Position numbers and translations under genes: made by a program. A stretch of 34,055 nucleotides of DNA from CAIPBY01 sp041671305 (GTDB lineage: Bacteria; Patescibacteriota; Patescibacteriia; 2-01-FULL-39-33), in assembly GCA_041671305.1 (NCBI GenBank), contig JBAZBX010000008.1:1-34055 (forward strand). Reading direction: 5' to 3'. This document shows positions 6,091-13,887 of this stretch, piece after piece. Within the stretch, counting starts at the first letter, position 1; the number at the start of each line of letters is the position of its first letter. Under the pieces are notes generated by a model. The model saw only the letters and a program-made list of their open reading frames with translations, ran no database searches and had not been told where the DNA came from.

Positions 6091-6660
6091 ATGGCATATA
6101 TTAAAAACAGACATCCATTGTCAGAAATGGCAGATGAGGAGTTTGATTCTGGGCAAGAAGCAAATTTGCCGATTGGAACAAAGAGGCGGTCAAGTAACGG
6201 CTGGCTCAAAGCTATTGTGACTATTTTGGTAGTCGTGATAGTGGTTATCGTTGGTTGGTATGGACTAGCCAAATTTGGAATTATAAATTCCAATTCTTCA
6301 AACAAAATTGCTTTTGTCTCCAGTGATTGGCAAGCAATATTTTTGACCAATGGACAGGTTTATTTTGGAAAGGTAAGGGGTACTAGCAATAAGACCCTGA
6401 CTCTGGGAGATATTTACTATCTTCAGGTTGTGTCCAAACCGCTTCAGACCACGCAACAGAGCGCTACAGCAGATCAACAACAACAAGAGTTAACACTTGT
6501 TAAGCTGGGCAATGAACTACATGGTCCAAGTGATTCTATGATTATCAATCGGGATCAGATTTTGTTGACGGAAAAATTAAAGAACGATTCCAAAGTAGTT
6601 ACTGCTATAAATGATTATGTCGCCAAGCAGAAAGCAGACCAGGCAGCAGCTAAAAAATAA
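6091..6660 (+). CDS. Membrane-anchored protein of unknown function
   Basis: A 189-aa protein. Residues 1-40 are polar, a single membrane helix lies at about 45-65 (AIVTILVVVIVVIVGWYGLA), and the rest is probably outside the membrane. The soluble part begins IAFVSSDWQAIFLTNGQVYFGKV, a small beta-type segment, followed by a Gln-rich stretch, LVKLGNELHGPSDSMIINRDQILL and a Lys/Ala-rich tail. No named family is recognised; I recall similar products as conserved hypotheticals in this bacterial group but cannot verify it. It is one of the few genes here with a clear AAGGAG site. A terminator follows directly. Confidence 0.75.
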   Translation: MAYIKNRHPLSEMADEEFDSGQEANLPIGTKRRSSNGWLKAIVTILVVVIVVIVGWYGLAKFGIINSNSSNKIAFVSSDWQAIFLTNGQVYFGKVRGTSNKTLTLGDIYYLQVVSKPLQTTQQSATADQQQQELTLVKLGNELHGPSDSMIINRDQILLTEKLKNDSKVVTAINDYVAKQKADQAAAKK

Positions 6661-6683
6661 ATTTTAAGACTTTTGCAAAAAAG

Positions 6684-6708
6684 ACTCTGGCTTATGCCGG
6701 AGTTTTTT
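6684..6708 (+). terminator. Terminator after the 6091-6660 gene
   Basis: ACTCTGGC-TTAT-GCCGGAGT followed by TTTTT, with an A run before the stem. It separates the transporter group from the helix-turn-helix gene. Confidence 0.85.
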
Positions 6709-6769
6709 ATTTGATTGAGATGAATTGTGATATAATTAATTATAATAATGAATTAATAATTTTAAGGTA

Positions 6770-7045
6770 ATGTTATTTAATTATACGGATGACAAGAGCG
6801 AAATCGGCAAAGATTATTTTTCTCTGGAAGAAGCGGCCAAGAAGTTTTCGTTTACCTTGAAATACTTGATGAATATGGTTTCCAAAGGCAAATTGAAGGC
6901 TTTCAAAATTCATGATGTCTGGTATACTAGCGAAGCCTGGATCCATGAGCACAAGAGAGAGGTTGTAAATCTTATTGACCATGAAATTGAACACTCCAGA
7001 GAGTATTTAAAGCACCTGCAAAAGTGGGTGAGAAGTTTTCGGTAG
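6770..7045 (+). CDS. Small helix-turn-helix (excisionase/MerR-like) DNA-binding protein
   Basis: A 91-aa protein. Residues about 16-60 (YFSLEEAAKKFSFTLKYLMN, then VSKGKLKAFKIHDVWYTSEAWIHEH) match the winged helix-turn-helix of excisionase-type domains: an S-x-x-E-A-A-K helix, a recognition helix and a short wing. The C-terminal part is a charged helix (EIEHSREYLKHLQKW). It probably binds DNA as a small regulator; the target is unknown. An extended -10 (TGATATAAT at 6728-6736) lies upstream. The 160 bases after it, before glyS, contain no recognisable gene. Confidence 0.7.
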   Translation: MLFNYTDDKSEIGKDYFSLEEAAKKFSFTLKYLMNMVSKGKLKAFKIHDVWYTSEAWIHEHKREVVNLIDHEIEHSREYLKHLQKWVRSFR

Positions 7046-7205
7046 ATGCCTTGCCAAATGCGAGCATATAAGTTAAGATGAGAAAAATTTAATTAGCTTC
7101 ACCCTGTTAAATATTGTATTAAAATTAGATAAATAACAGGAATAAATTGGAGTAATTTAAATAGTAAACTGATGAATAAAATTATTTAATTTAACTAGGG
7201 TAAAT

Positions 7206-8627
7206 ATGAAGGAAAAAACCAAGGAAAACAGCAATGATTTAATGCAAAAAATAGTCTCTTTATGCAAGAGAAGGGGTTATATTTTCCCAGCTTGTGAGAT
7301 TTACGGCGGTTTTGCCAATGCTTACAGTTATGGTCCGTACGGCACGGAACTCAAAAACAACATTAAAAGGTTGTGGTGGAAAAAATTTGTTCAAGAAAGG
7401 GAAGACATGGTTGGCATGGATGGTCCGATACTTTTGCATCCCAAACTGTGGGAGGCTTCTGGCCATTTGAGTGGTTTCAATGATGCCATGGTGGATTGCA
7501 AGGAATGTCAGAAAAGATTTCGTGCGGATAATATGATAACTGAAATTACCGGAAAGGATTTGGAAGGTGATTTGGACGGTATGAATAGGATTTTGGTTGA
7601 AGAGAAAGTAAAATGTCCTAATTGTGGTAAATCCAACTGGACTGAAGTGCGATATCTAAATATGATGTTCAAGACGGAAATGAATGGCATAGATGGTCCT
7701 GTGTATTTGAGGCCGGAAACCGCAGGAGCAATTTTTGTGGATTTTAAAAATGTGGTTGATTCCATGAGAGTCAAAGTTCCTTTTGGCATTGCTCAGATTG
7801 GAAAAGCGTTTAGAAATGAAATCGTGGCTGGAAATTTTATTTTTCGTCTTCGTGAATTTGAACAGATGGAAATAGAATATTTTATCTCGCCCGAAGAGAA
7901 GTGGCAGAAATTATTTGATAAGTGGCTGGAAGAACAGCAGGAATTTGTGCTGGCTTTGGGAGCCAAGGAAAAAGATCTGCAACTTCATGAGCATTCCAAA
8001 GAAAAATTGTCGCATTATTCCAGGAAGACAGTAGATATCCAATATAATTTTCCATTCGGTTGGAGTGAATTATATGGCTTGGCGCACAGAGGAGATTTTG
8101 ATCTCAGCCAGCATGCCAAATTTTCAGGTACTGATTTGAGTTATTTTGATGCGACGGAAAACAAGAAATATATTCCTCATGTTTTGGAACCGACTTTCGG
8201 AGTTGACAGAAGTGTGCTTGTGGCACTTTGTGCGGCCTACGGCGAGGAAAAACTAGCCGCCTCCGCTGAAGCTACGGCGAGCCAAGGGAAGGGTGACGAT
8301 ATTAGAATTGTGATGCGTCTGCCCAAGGCTATCGCGCCGATAAAGATTGCAGTTTTTCCACTCATGAAAAATAAGCCAGAATTAGTTAAGAAAGCCAAAG
8401 AAATTTTTGACTCGCTTAAGTTAAATTATATGTGTGAGTTTGACGATAATGGTAATGTGGGAAAGAGATATAGAAGACAGGATGAAATTGGCACGCCATA
8501 TTGTATTACGGTGGATTTTGATACGCTTGAGGATATGGCCGTAACTGTCCGCGATAGGGATACTATGAAGCAAGAAAGAATCAATATTGAAAAATTAGAA
8601 GAATATTTTAAGGAAAATTTAAAATAA
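7206..8627 (+). CDS. glyS: Glycyl-tRNA synthetase (alpha2 type)
   Basis: A 473-aa class II synthetase of the single-chain (dimeric) kind, charging tRNA-Gly. Visible parts are the N-terminal SLCKRRGYIFPACEIYGG, a four-Cys zinc site (CKEC near residue 98 and CPNC near 138), motif 2 region FRNEIVAGNFIFRLREFEQMEIEYF, WSELYGLAHRGDFDLSQH, motif 3 LEPTFGVDRSVL and the anticodon-binding domain from about residue 375. The usual RPETAQGIF reads RPETAGAIF. A GC-rich imperfect palindrome at about 8254-8290 adds a stretch near residues 350-365 (LAASAEATASQGKG) just after motif 3. It heads a tight group with an M16 peptidase and a glycosyltransferase. Confidence 0.93.
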   Translation: MKEKTKENSNDLMQKIVSLCKRRGYIFPACEIYGGFANAYSYGPYGTELKNNIKRLWWKKFVQEREDMVGMDGPILLHPKLWEASGHLSGFNDAMVDCKECQKRFRADNMITEITGKDLEGDLDGMNRILVEEKVKCPNCGKSNWTEVRYLNMMFKTEMNGIDGPVYLRPETAGAIFVDFKNVVDSMRVKVPFGIAQIGKAFRNEIVAGNFIFRLREFEQMEIEYFISPEEKWQKLFDKWLEEQQEFVLALGAKEKDLQLHEHSKEKLSHYSRKTVDIQYNFPFGWSELYGLAHRGDFDLSQHAKFSGTDLSYFDATENKKYIPHVLEPTFGVDRSVLVALCAAYGEEKLAASAEATASQGKGDDIRIVMRLPKAIAPIKIAVFPLMKNKPELVKKAKEIFDSLKLNYMCEFDDNGNVGKRYRRQDEIGTPYCITVDFDTLEDMAVTVRDRDTMKQERINIEKLEEYFKENLK

Positions 8628-8631
8628 TTTC

Positions 8632-9888
8632 ATGCACCAAAAGAAAGTTTTGCCAAATAATGTCAGGCTGATTACTTCGCCACTCAAGGAAACTCAAACG
8701 GCGAATCTTTTGGTTTTGATCAGAGCTGGATCGCGTTATGAAAATGAAAAATTAAACGGCGCGTCGCATTTTGTGGAGCATATGATGTTTAAGGGCACGG
8801 TTAGAAGACCGACCGCATATGATTTGTCCAAGGAGCTTGACGGTGTAGGAGCCGAGTACAATGCTTTTACGGGCAAAGATTATACGGTCTATTATATCAA
8901 GGTTGATACTAGACATTTGTCTCTGGCCATAGACATGCTTTCCGATATGTTGCTCCATTCCAAGATAGACAGTCAAGAGGTTGAGAAAGAAAAGGGAGTT
9001 ATCGTGGAAGAAATAAATATGTATGAAGACAATCCTTTGATGTCCGTGGATGAAATATTTGAAAAGATCATTTTTGAGAATAACCCGTTGGCTCAGACTA
9101 TTGCCGGAACCAAGGAAACGGTCAGGGGATTGAGCAGTCAGGAATTATCTGATTACAAACGTAAATTATATAACGGAAAAAATATCGTAATTTCTTTGTC
9201 GGGAAACTATAGCGAAAACCATCTGCGTGAGATAGAAGAAAAATTCAGTTTCATCGGAGGAGAGGAGCTTAACGCTTTTGAAGCGATTAGTATAGCGCAG
9301 AATAAGCCGAAGGTGATTATCAAATTCAAAGAAACAGAACAGGTGCAATTGATGCTTGGTTTTCCCAGTTATCCGTATGGCCACCACAGAATGCATGCTT
9401 TGCAGTTGCTTTCCGTAGTATTGGGAGGTTATATGAGTTCCAGATTATTTCTGCGTATCAGGGAGCAGGAAGGATTGGCCTATTCTATTCATTCTGGAAT
9501 TAGTAATTTTGAGGACATCGGATCTTTTCAAATCCAGGCGGGATTGGACAAGACCAGGATTGAACCGGCTATTAAATTAATCAAAGAAGAATTAAACAAA
9601 TTTAAGGAAATAAGCGAGGAAGAGTTGCAACGAGCCAAGGATCATATTGCGGGCAAAATGGCGATTGATCTAGAAGACACGGCAGCGGTTTCTATCTGGT
9701 ACGGCGTGCAAGAATTAATGATTGGTGCGATTTTAGAGCCAAAAGAGAAAATAGAAAAGATTATGGCCGTGACTCTTGATGATGTGATTGCAGTCGCTGG
9801 CGAAATAATTAATTTTCAAAAAAGTAATTTAGCGATAATCGGACCATTTAAAGATGAAGAAAAATTTAGGAAGTTATTAGAAAATTAA
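8632..9888 (+). CDS. M16 family zinc metallopeptidase (processing-peptidase-like)
   Basis: A 418-aa protein of typical M16B length. The inverted zinc motif HFVEH is at residues 46-50, with Glu126 in EKGVIVEEINMYEDNP as the likely third ligand. The second half contains the substrate-binding LFLRIREQEGLAYSI motif, where Arg and Tyr are conserved. M16B enzymes cleave short peptides or presequence-like segments; the natural substrate here is unknown. It starts four bases after glyS and ends one base before the glycosyltransferase ATG, so the three genes are almost certainly co-transcribed. Confidence 0.92.
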   Translation: MHQKKVLPNNVRLITSPLKETQTANLLVLIRAGSRYENEKLNGASHFVEHMMFKGTVRRPTAYDLSKELDGVGAEYNAFTGKDYTVYYIKVDTRHLSLAIDMLSDMLLHSKIDSQEVEKEKGVIVEEINMYEDNPLMSVDEIFEKIIFENNPLAQTIAGTKETVRGLSSQELSDYKRKLYNGKNIVISLSGNYSENHLREIEEKFSFIGGEELNAFEAISIAQNKPKVIIKFKETEQVQLMLGFPSYPYGHHRMHALQLLSVVLGGYMSSRLFLRIREQEGLAYSIHSGISNFEDIGSFQIQAGLDKTRIEPAIKLIKEELNKFKEISEEELQRAKDHIAGKMAIDLEDTAAVSIWYGVQELMIGAILEPKEKIEKIMAVTLDDVIAVAGEIINFQKSNLAIIGPFKDEEKFRKLLEN

Positions 9889-9889
9889 T

Positions 9890-11173
9890 ATGAAAATAGG
9901 AATTGATTGCAGGACAATTCTCAACACCAAGGGAGGTGAGTTGGCTGGGGTCGGCCACTATACTTATTTTTTGGTGAAAAATATTTTGGCGATTGATCAT
10001 GAAAATCAATATGTTTTGTTTTTTGACAATAGATTTACTAACTTCAAAGAGTTTGAACAAGAAAATGTGACCATCAAGACTTTTCCTTTTTATCAATACA
10101 AAAAATATTTGCCTATAGCTTATTCTCAGATGCTCATCAGTTCGTTTTTGAACAGGGAGAAATTGGATTTGTTGCATTGTCCGGCCAATGTCATTCCTTT
10201 GTTTTATAATGGTACGACAATTTTAACTGTCCATGATTTGGCTATTTATAAATATCCTGAATTTTTCCCGAAAAAGTTTCTCAGTCGCCAGGTTTTTTCT
10301 ACCAAGATATTGGTTCCCAAATCTCTTATCAAGGCGGCCAAGATAATCGCCGTTTCCAAAAGTACTAAGTCAGATATTGTAGAAAATTTTGGTATCCCTG
10401 AAGAGAAAATTGAAGTTGTCTATGAAGGGTTGGATTCTCATGAAATTGCCAAATCTATTCATACTGATTTTAATAAGACAAAACTCAAATATGGCATAAG
10501 CAGAAATTATTTCCTCTATGTCGGCACAATTGAACCTAGGAAAAATCTTGTGAGATTGATCAGGGCATTTAGGAATCTGCGCATGGTTTATGATTCTCCG
10601 GCTACAGATTTTCAGCTTATTCTGGCTGGTGCCAAAGGATGGAGCGATAAGGAAGTTTATCAGGCTATTTCTAATGCTAATGCCAGTATTTTGGGAATAG
10701 ATAAAAAGCGCAGTGGCGAAGAAAGAAGAAGCGGTTTGGATACTAGAAGCGAGGAGCAAAGAAAAAGGGAAGGAGAGAGAAGAAAATTTATAGAAAGAAG
10801 GCAACATAATCCCATTAAATATCTTGGCTATGTGAGTAGTGAAGAAAAGTATGCATTGATGAAAAATTCATTTGCTTTTACCTTTCCGTCATTGTATGAA
10901 GGATTTGGATTGCCAGTCCTGGAAGCAATTGGTATGGGTGTCCCAGTTATTACTTCAAATATTAGTTCACTCCCAGAATTGGTAGGTAAGGAATGTGGTA
11001 TTCTGGTAAACCCGGAAGATGAATCAGAAATAACTGATGCCTTAAGCCAAATAATTACAGATGACGGACTCAGGGAATTATTCTCCGTGAATTGTAAGGA
11101 AAGGATAAAAAATATGGATTGGTCTAATTGTGCTGAGGCGACTTTGGAAGCATATCTTTCGCTTAAAAAATAA
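9890..11173 (+). CDS. GT4-family glycosyltransferase with a charged insertion
   Basis: A 427-aa GT-B fold enzyme. The N-terminal domain starts MKIGIDCRTI and contains GVGHYTYFLVKNIL; the C domain starts at YFLYVGTIEPRKNL, with the donor-site EGFGLPVLEAIGMGVPV (E-x7-E motif) near residue 340. It likely moves a sugar from a nucleotide donor to a surface glycan or lipid; the substrates are unknown. Residues about 272-306 form an Arg/Glu-rich insertion (ERRSGLDTRSEEQRKREGER) between two core elements, not expected in this family. The gene follows the M16 gene by one base and ends before a bidirectional terminator. Confidence 0.9.
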   Translation: MKIGIDCRTILNTKGGELAGVGHYTYFLVKNILAIDHENQYVLFFDNRFTNFKEFEQENVTIKTFPFYQYKKYLPIAYSQMLISSFLNREKLDLLHCPANVIPLFYNGTTILTVHDLAIYKYPEFFPKKFLSRQVFSTKILVPKSLIKAAKIIAVSKSTKSDIVENFGIPEEKIEVVYEGLDSHEIAKSIHTDFNKTKLKYGISRNYFLYVGTIEPRKNLVRLIRAFRNLRMVYDSPATDFQLILAGAKGWSDKEVYQAISNANASILGIDKKRSGEERRSGLDTRSEEQRKREGERRKFIERRQHNPIKYLGYVSSEEKYALMKNSFAFTFPSLYEGFGLPVLEAIGMGVPVITSNISSLPELVGKECGILVNPEDESEITDALSQIITDDGLRELFSVNCKERIKNMDWSNCAEATLEAYLSLKK

Positions 11174-11186
11174 AATTTTTAAATTA

Positions 11187-11214
11187 TAAAACTCCGCCAG
11201 AAGCGGAGTTTTTT
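11187..11214. terminator. Bidirectional terminator between convergent genes
   Basis: AAACTCCGC-CAGAA-GCGGAGTTT with A and T runs on the two sides. It serves the + strand glyS group and the - strand gene at 11227-11724. Confidence 0.85.
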
Positions 11215-11226
11215 GTGTATTGTATT

Positions 11227-11724
11227 TTAAGATAGATATAGTAGGCAGACTATGGCAACAAGAGCGATGGCTTGCATCATAATTCCGTATCTTATGGGCA
11301 AGTCTCTCTTGAGCTTGTTCAAAAGTAAGAAGTGATTCCAATGATGATAATCATAAAACCATTTAAGATATTTGAATTTGGTCAGTTGATAAAATCCTAC
11401 TATAATGTCGGGCAAAATTCCTCCGATAATCGCCCATGAGACGCCATCGGATCTGGCAAAATCAAAATTTTTGAATAAAAATATAAGAAGCAGTACCATG
11501 GCGCAGGCATCCAGGCTTCCGTAAAGAGCCATGGTTTTCAATTTGTCTTCTTCGCGTAAATTACTGATTTTCAGTCCAAAAAATCTCTTACCCAATTCCA
11601 TATCGCCATGAGGAATTATATCCAAAATGAAATGGGAAACAACGCCTAGGCCGAAGGCAATGGCAATATTGTCTGTTTGAGCGCCGATTAATGTGGCGGC
11701 GGCGGCATGGACAGTGATGAACAT
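11227..11724 (-). CDS. Membrane protein with metal-dependent-hydrolase-like His/Asp motif
   Basis: A 165-aa protein with about four hydrophobic segments. The start TVHAAAATLIG and the next segment GVVSHFILDIIPHGD carry an H-x(n)-SH-x3-D-x3-PH pattern seen in DUF457/YdjM-type membrane-bound putative metal-dependent hydrolases. A further IIGGILPDIIVGF and YDYHHWNHF add Asp and His residues that could bind metal. No substrate can be given. It stands alone on the - strand between the terminator at 11187 and the tRNA group. Confidence 0.6.
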   Translation of the reverse strand: MFITVHAAAATLIGAQTDNIAIAFGLGVVSHFILDIIPHGDMELGKRFFGLKISNLREEDKLKTMALYGSLDACAMVLLLIFLFKNFDFARSDGVSWAIIGGILPDIIVGFYQLTKFKYLKWFYDYHHWNHFLLLNKLKRDLPIRYGIMMQAIALVAIVCLLYLS

Positions 11725-11822
11725 ATATGGATTAGTAATGTTTAATTAAGATATAAATTATTCATATTATATCAAAGATTTGTAAGTCAAACAAGCCGGA
11801 AATCGTAGTATCCTGTGATAAA

Positions 11823-11850
11823 AATAAATCCGGCAGAAACCGGATTTATT
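11823..11850 (-). terminator. Terminator of the three-tRNA group
   Basis: AATAAATCCGG-CAGAAA-CCGGATTTATT is an 11-bp hairpin just after the 3' end of tRNA-Leu, with an A run on its low-coordinate side that reads as T on the - strand. Confidence 0.8.
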
Positions 11851-11856
11851 TTATTA

Positions 11857-11938
11857 TGCCGAAGGAGGGAGTCGAACCCTCACACCTTGCGATACACGAT
11901 TTTGAGTCGTGCGCGTCTACCAGTTCCGCCACTTCGGC
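11857..11938 (-). tRNA. tRNA-Leu (anticodon CAA)
   Basis: An 82-base class II tRNA. Acceptor GCCGAAG/CTTCGGC, discriminator A, anticodon arm CACGA-CTCAAAA-TCGTG giving CAA, a variable arm TATCGCAAGGTGT and T loop TTCGACT. It reads UUG codons. It is the last of three tandem tRNAs on this strand. Confidence 0.93.
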
Positions 11939-11949
11939 TTCTTGCCCAG

Positions 11950-12021
<72 letters not shown>

Positions 12022-12034
12022 AAATATATTCTTG

Positions 12035-12107
12035 TTGCGGGGGCGGGACTCGAACCCGCGACCTGCGGGTTATGGGCCCGCCGAGCTGCCAACTGCTCTA
12101 CCCCGCG
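12035..12107 (-). tRNA. Initiator tRNA-fMet (CAU)
   Basis: Acceptor CGCGGGG against CCCCGCA has the C1 x A72 mismatch that marks initiators, and the anticodon stem ends in three G-C pairs (GCGGG-CCCATAA-CCCGC). The T loop is TTCGAGT. Length is 73 bases. It is the first of three tRNAs, transcribed away from parA. Confidence 0.95.
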
Positions 12108-12164
12108 ATAATTTTTAGCTTTTTATATTTTAGCAAAAGAATCGGATTTTGGCAAGTTTTGTAA

Positions 12165-12193
12165 TTGTTTTAAATTAATAATTTTGTTATAAT
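12165..12193 (+). promoter_or_regulatory. Promoter of parAB
   Basis: TTGTTT (12165-12170), 17 bases and TATAAT (12188-12193). The parA ATG is at 12203, so the mRNA would have almost no leader; this predicts leaderless translation. Confidence 0.7.
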
Positions 12194-12202
12194 ATATCTG
12201 AT

Positions 12203-12967
12203 ATGGGAAAAATAATTTCAGTTGTAAATCAGAAGGGAGGAGTGGGCAAGACGACCACCTCCATCAATTTAGCGGCTTACCTGAGTAAATTAGGCAAGTT
12301 TGTTTTATTGGTGGATCTGGATCCACAGAGCAACGCCACTTCCGGTTTGGGCATTTCTCACGGTGATTTGCAAAAGGGTATTTATGAGGTGCTTACCAGT
12401 CCGATAACTTTCCGTGATGTGATTCTAGATACGGCTCATGATTTCTATAAATTAGCGCCATCTACCATGGCCTTGGCCGGCGCCAATGTGGAGCTGGTCA
12501 ATATGGATAGAAGGGAATTTCGTTTGCATGATAATTTGTTGGATATCAGAAATGATTTTGATTATATAATTATTGATTGTCCGCCATCTTTGGGACTGCT
12601 TACTATCAATGGATTAGTAGCTTCGGATCAAATTTTAATTCCTGTTCAGGCCGAATATTTTGCTTTGGAGGGACTGGGGCAACTGCTGGGCACGATAGGA
12701 TTAATCCAAGAAAATATCAAACCGGAATTGGATGTTTTGGGAGCTGTGCTTACCATGTACGATAGCCGTTTCAGATTGGCCAATGACGTGCTTCGCGAAT
12801 TATATAAATATTTTCCCAACAAAATTTTTCGTTCAGTTATTCCCAGAAGTATCCGTCTGTCAGAAGCCCCTAGTCATGGTAAGACAATTTTGAGCTATGA
12901 TCCCAAATCCAAGGGCGCCAGAGCTTATGAGCGTTTAGCCAAAGAATTTATTTATTTAACTTCATAA
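12203..12967 (+). CDS. parA: Chromosome-partitioning ATPase ParA (Soj)
   Basis: A 254-aa protein of standard Soj length. The deviant Walker A KGGVGKTTTSINLA is at residues 11-24, Walker A' LLVDLDPQSNATSGLG near 36-50, and IIDCPPSLGLLT near 123. ParA forms ATP-bound dimers on DNA and moves the ParB-parS complex, helping to separate chromosome origins. There is no N-terminal DNA-binding domain, as in chromosomal ParAs. ParB starts four bases after its stop. The upstream promoter leaves virtually no 5' leader. Confidence 0.95.
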   Translation: MGKIISVVNQKGGVGKTTTSINLAAYLSKLGKFVLLVDLDPQSNATSGLGISHGDLQKGIYEVLTSPITFRDVILDTAHDFYKLAPSTMALAGANVELVNMDRREFRLHDNLLDIRNDFDYIIIDCPPSLGLLTINGLVASDQILIPVQAEYFALEGLGQLLGTIGLIQENIKPELDVLGAVLTMYDSRFRLANDVLRELYKYFPNKIFRSVIPRSIRLSEAPSHGKTILSYDPKSKGARAYERLAKEFIYLTS

Positions 12968-12971
12968 TATT

Positions 12972-13841
12972 ATGTCAGGACTTGGACGCGGGCTTGGCTC
13001 GCTAATACCAAATAAAAAATTAAATCCAGTTATCCTTGATGACGGCGTGGTGATTGATGAGTTTACCGGCAAGAGAGAAATGGTAAGCGAGATTCAAATT
13101 GATAAGATAACACCCAATCCTCATCAACCCAGGAAGTCTTTTGGAGAAGCCGGCATTGCCGAATTGATGGAATCAATCAAAGAGTATGGAATTATCCAGC
13201 CTTTGATTTTGTCAAAAATCGGCTCTGATTCTTGGCAACTGATTGCCGGTGAGAGAAGGTGGCGTAGCGCCAAAGCTTTGGGTATGAAAACCGTGCCTGC
13301 TATTGTGAGGGATATGAGTGAGCAGAAGAAAATGGAAATAGCCCTTATTGAAAATTTACAAAGAGAAGATCTAAATGTTTTGGAAGTCGCCGCCGCTTAT
13401 CAGAAGCTTATTGATGAATTCAATTTAACTCAAGAACAATTGGCTCAGAGAGTTGGCAAAAACAGATCTACGGTTACCAATACTATTAGAATTTTAACTG
13501 CCAGAGAGGAAGTGCATCAGGCCATAAGAGATGGTAAAATTACTGATTCTCATGCTAAGGTTCTAGCTGGATTGCCGGAAGATGATCAGCTGGAAATGCT
13601 AAATAAAATTATCAATGAAAAATGGACAGTTCACAATACCGAATTAGAAGGCAAGAAAATTGTCATCAAGAAAAATCTCAGACCATTGCATTTTGATCCT
13701 GAAGTAAGAGCCAAAGAAGAAGAGTTGCAAAGAGCGCTGAGTACCAAAGTAGAAATAAAAAAATCCGGCGGGAGCGGACAAATCATTATCAGATTTTTTA
13801 GCGATGAAGAATTTAGAGAAATTGTAGATAAAATATTGTAA
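12972..13841 (+). CDS. parB: Chromosome-partitioning protein ParB (Spo0J)
   Basis: A 289-aa protein with the usual SGLGRGLGSLIP start. The N domain has IQIDKITPNPHQPRKSF (box I) and GERRWRSAKALGM (box II, residues 93-105), the CTP-binding region; the helix-turn-helix is at about 151-176 (NLTQEQLAQRVGKNRSTVTN). A C-terminal dimerisation segment follows. ParB binds parS sites and loads as a sliding clamp. No palindromic parS close to the common TGTTTCACGTGAAACA was seen in this window. Confidence 0.95.
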   Translation: MSGLGRGLGSLIPNKKLNPVILDDGVVIDEFTGKREMVSEIQIDKITPNPHQPRKSFGEAGIAELMESIKEYGIIQPLILSKIGSDSWQLIAGERRWRSAKALGMKTVPAIVRDMSEQKKMEIALIENLQREDLNVLEVAAAYQKLIDEFNLTQEQLAQRVGKNRSTVTNTIRILTAREEVHQAIRDGKITDSHAKVLAGLPEDDQLEMLNKIINEKWTVHNTELEGKKIVIKKNLRPLHFDPEVRAKEEELQRALSTKVEIKKSGGSGQIIIRFFSDEEFREIVDKIL

Positions 13842-13849
13842 TTTAAATC

Positions 13850-13887
13850 AAAAAAGACAAGACGCCTTAGAGTGTCTTGTCTTTTTT
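13850..13887. terminator. Bidirectional terminator between parB and rel
   Basis: A 14-base arm at 13850-13863 (A6 then GACAAGAC) pairs perfectly with 13874-13887 around a 10-base loop. The - strand rel reading frame ends inside the hairpin, so its last codons (KKDKTL) are part of the terminator. Confidence 0.9.
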
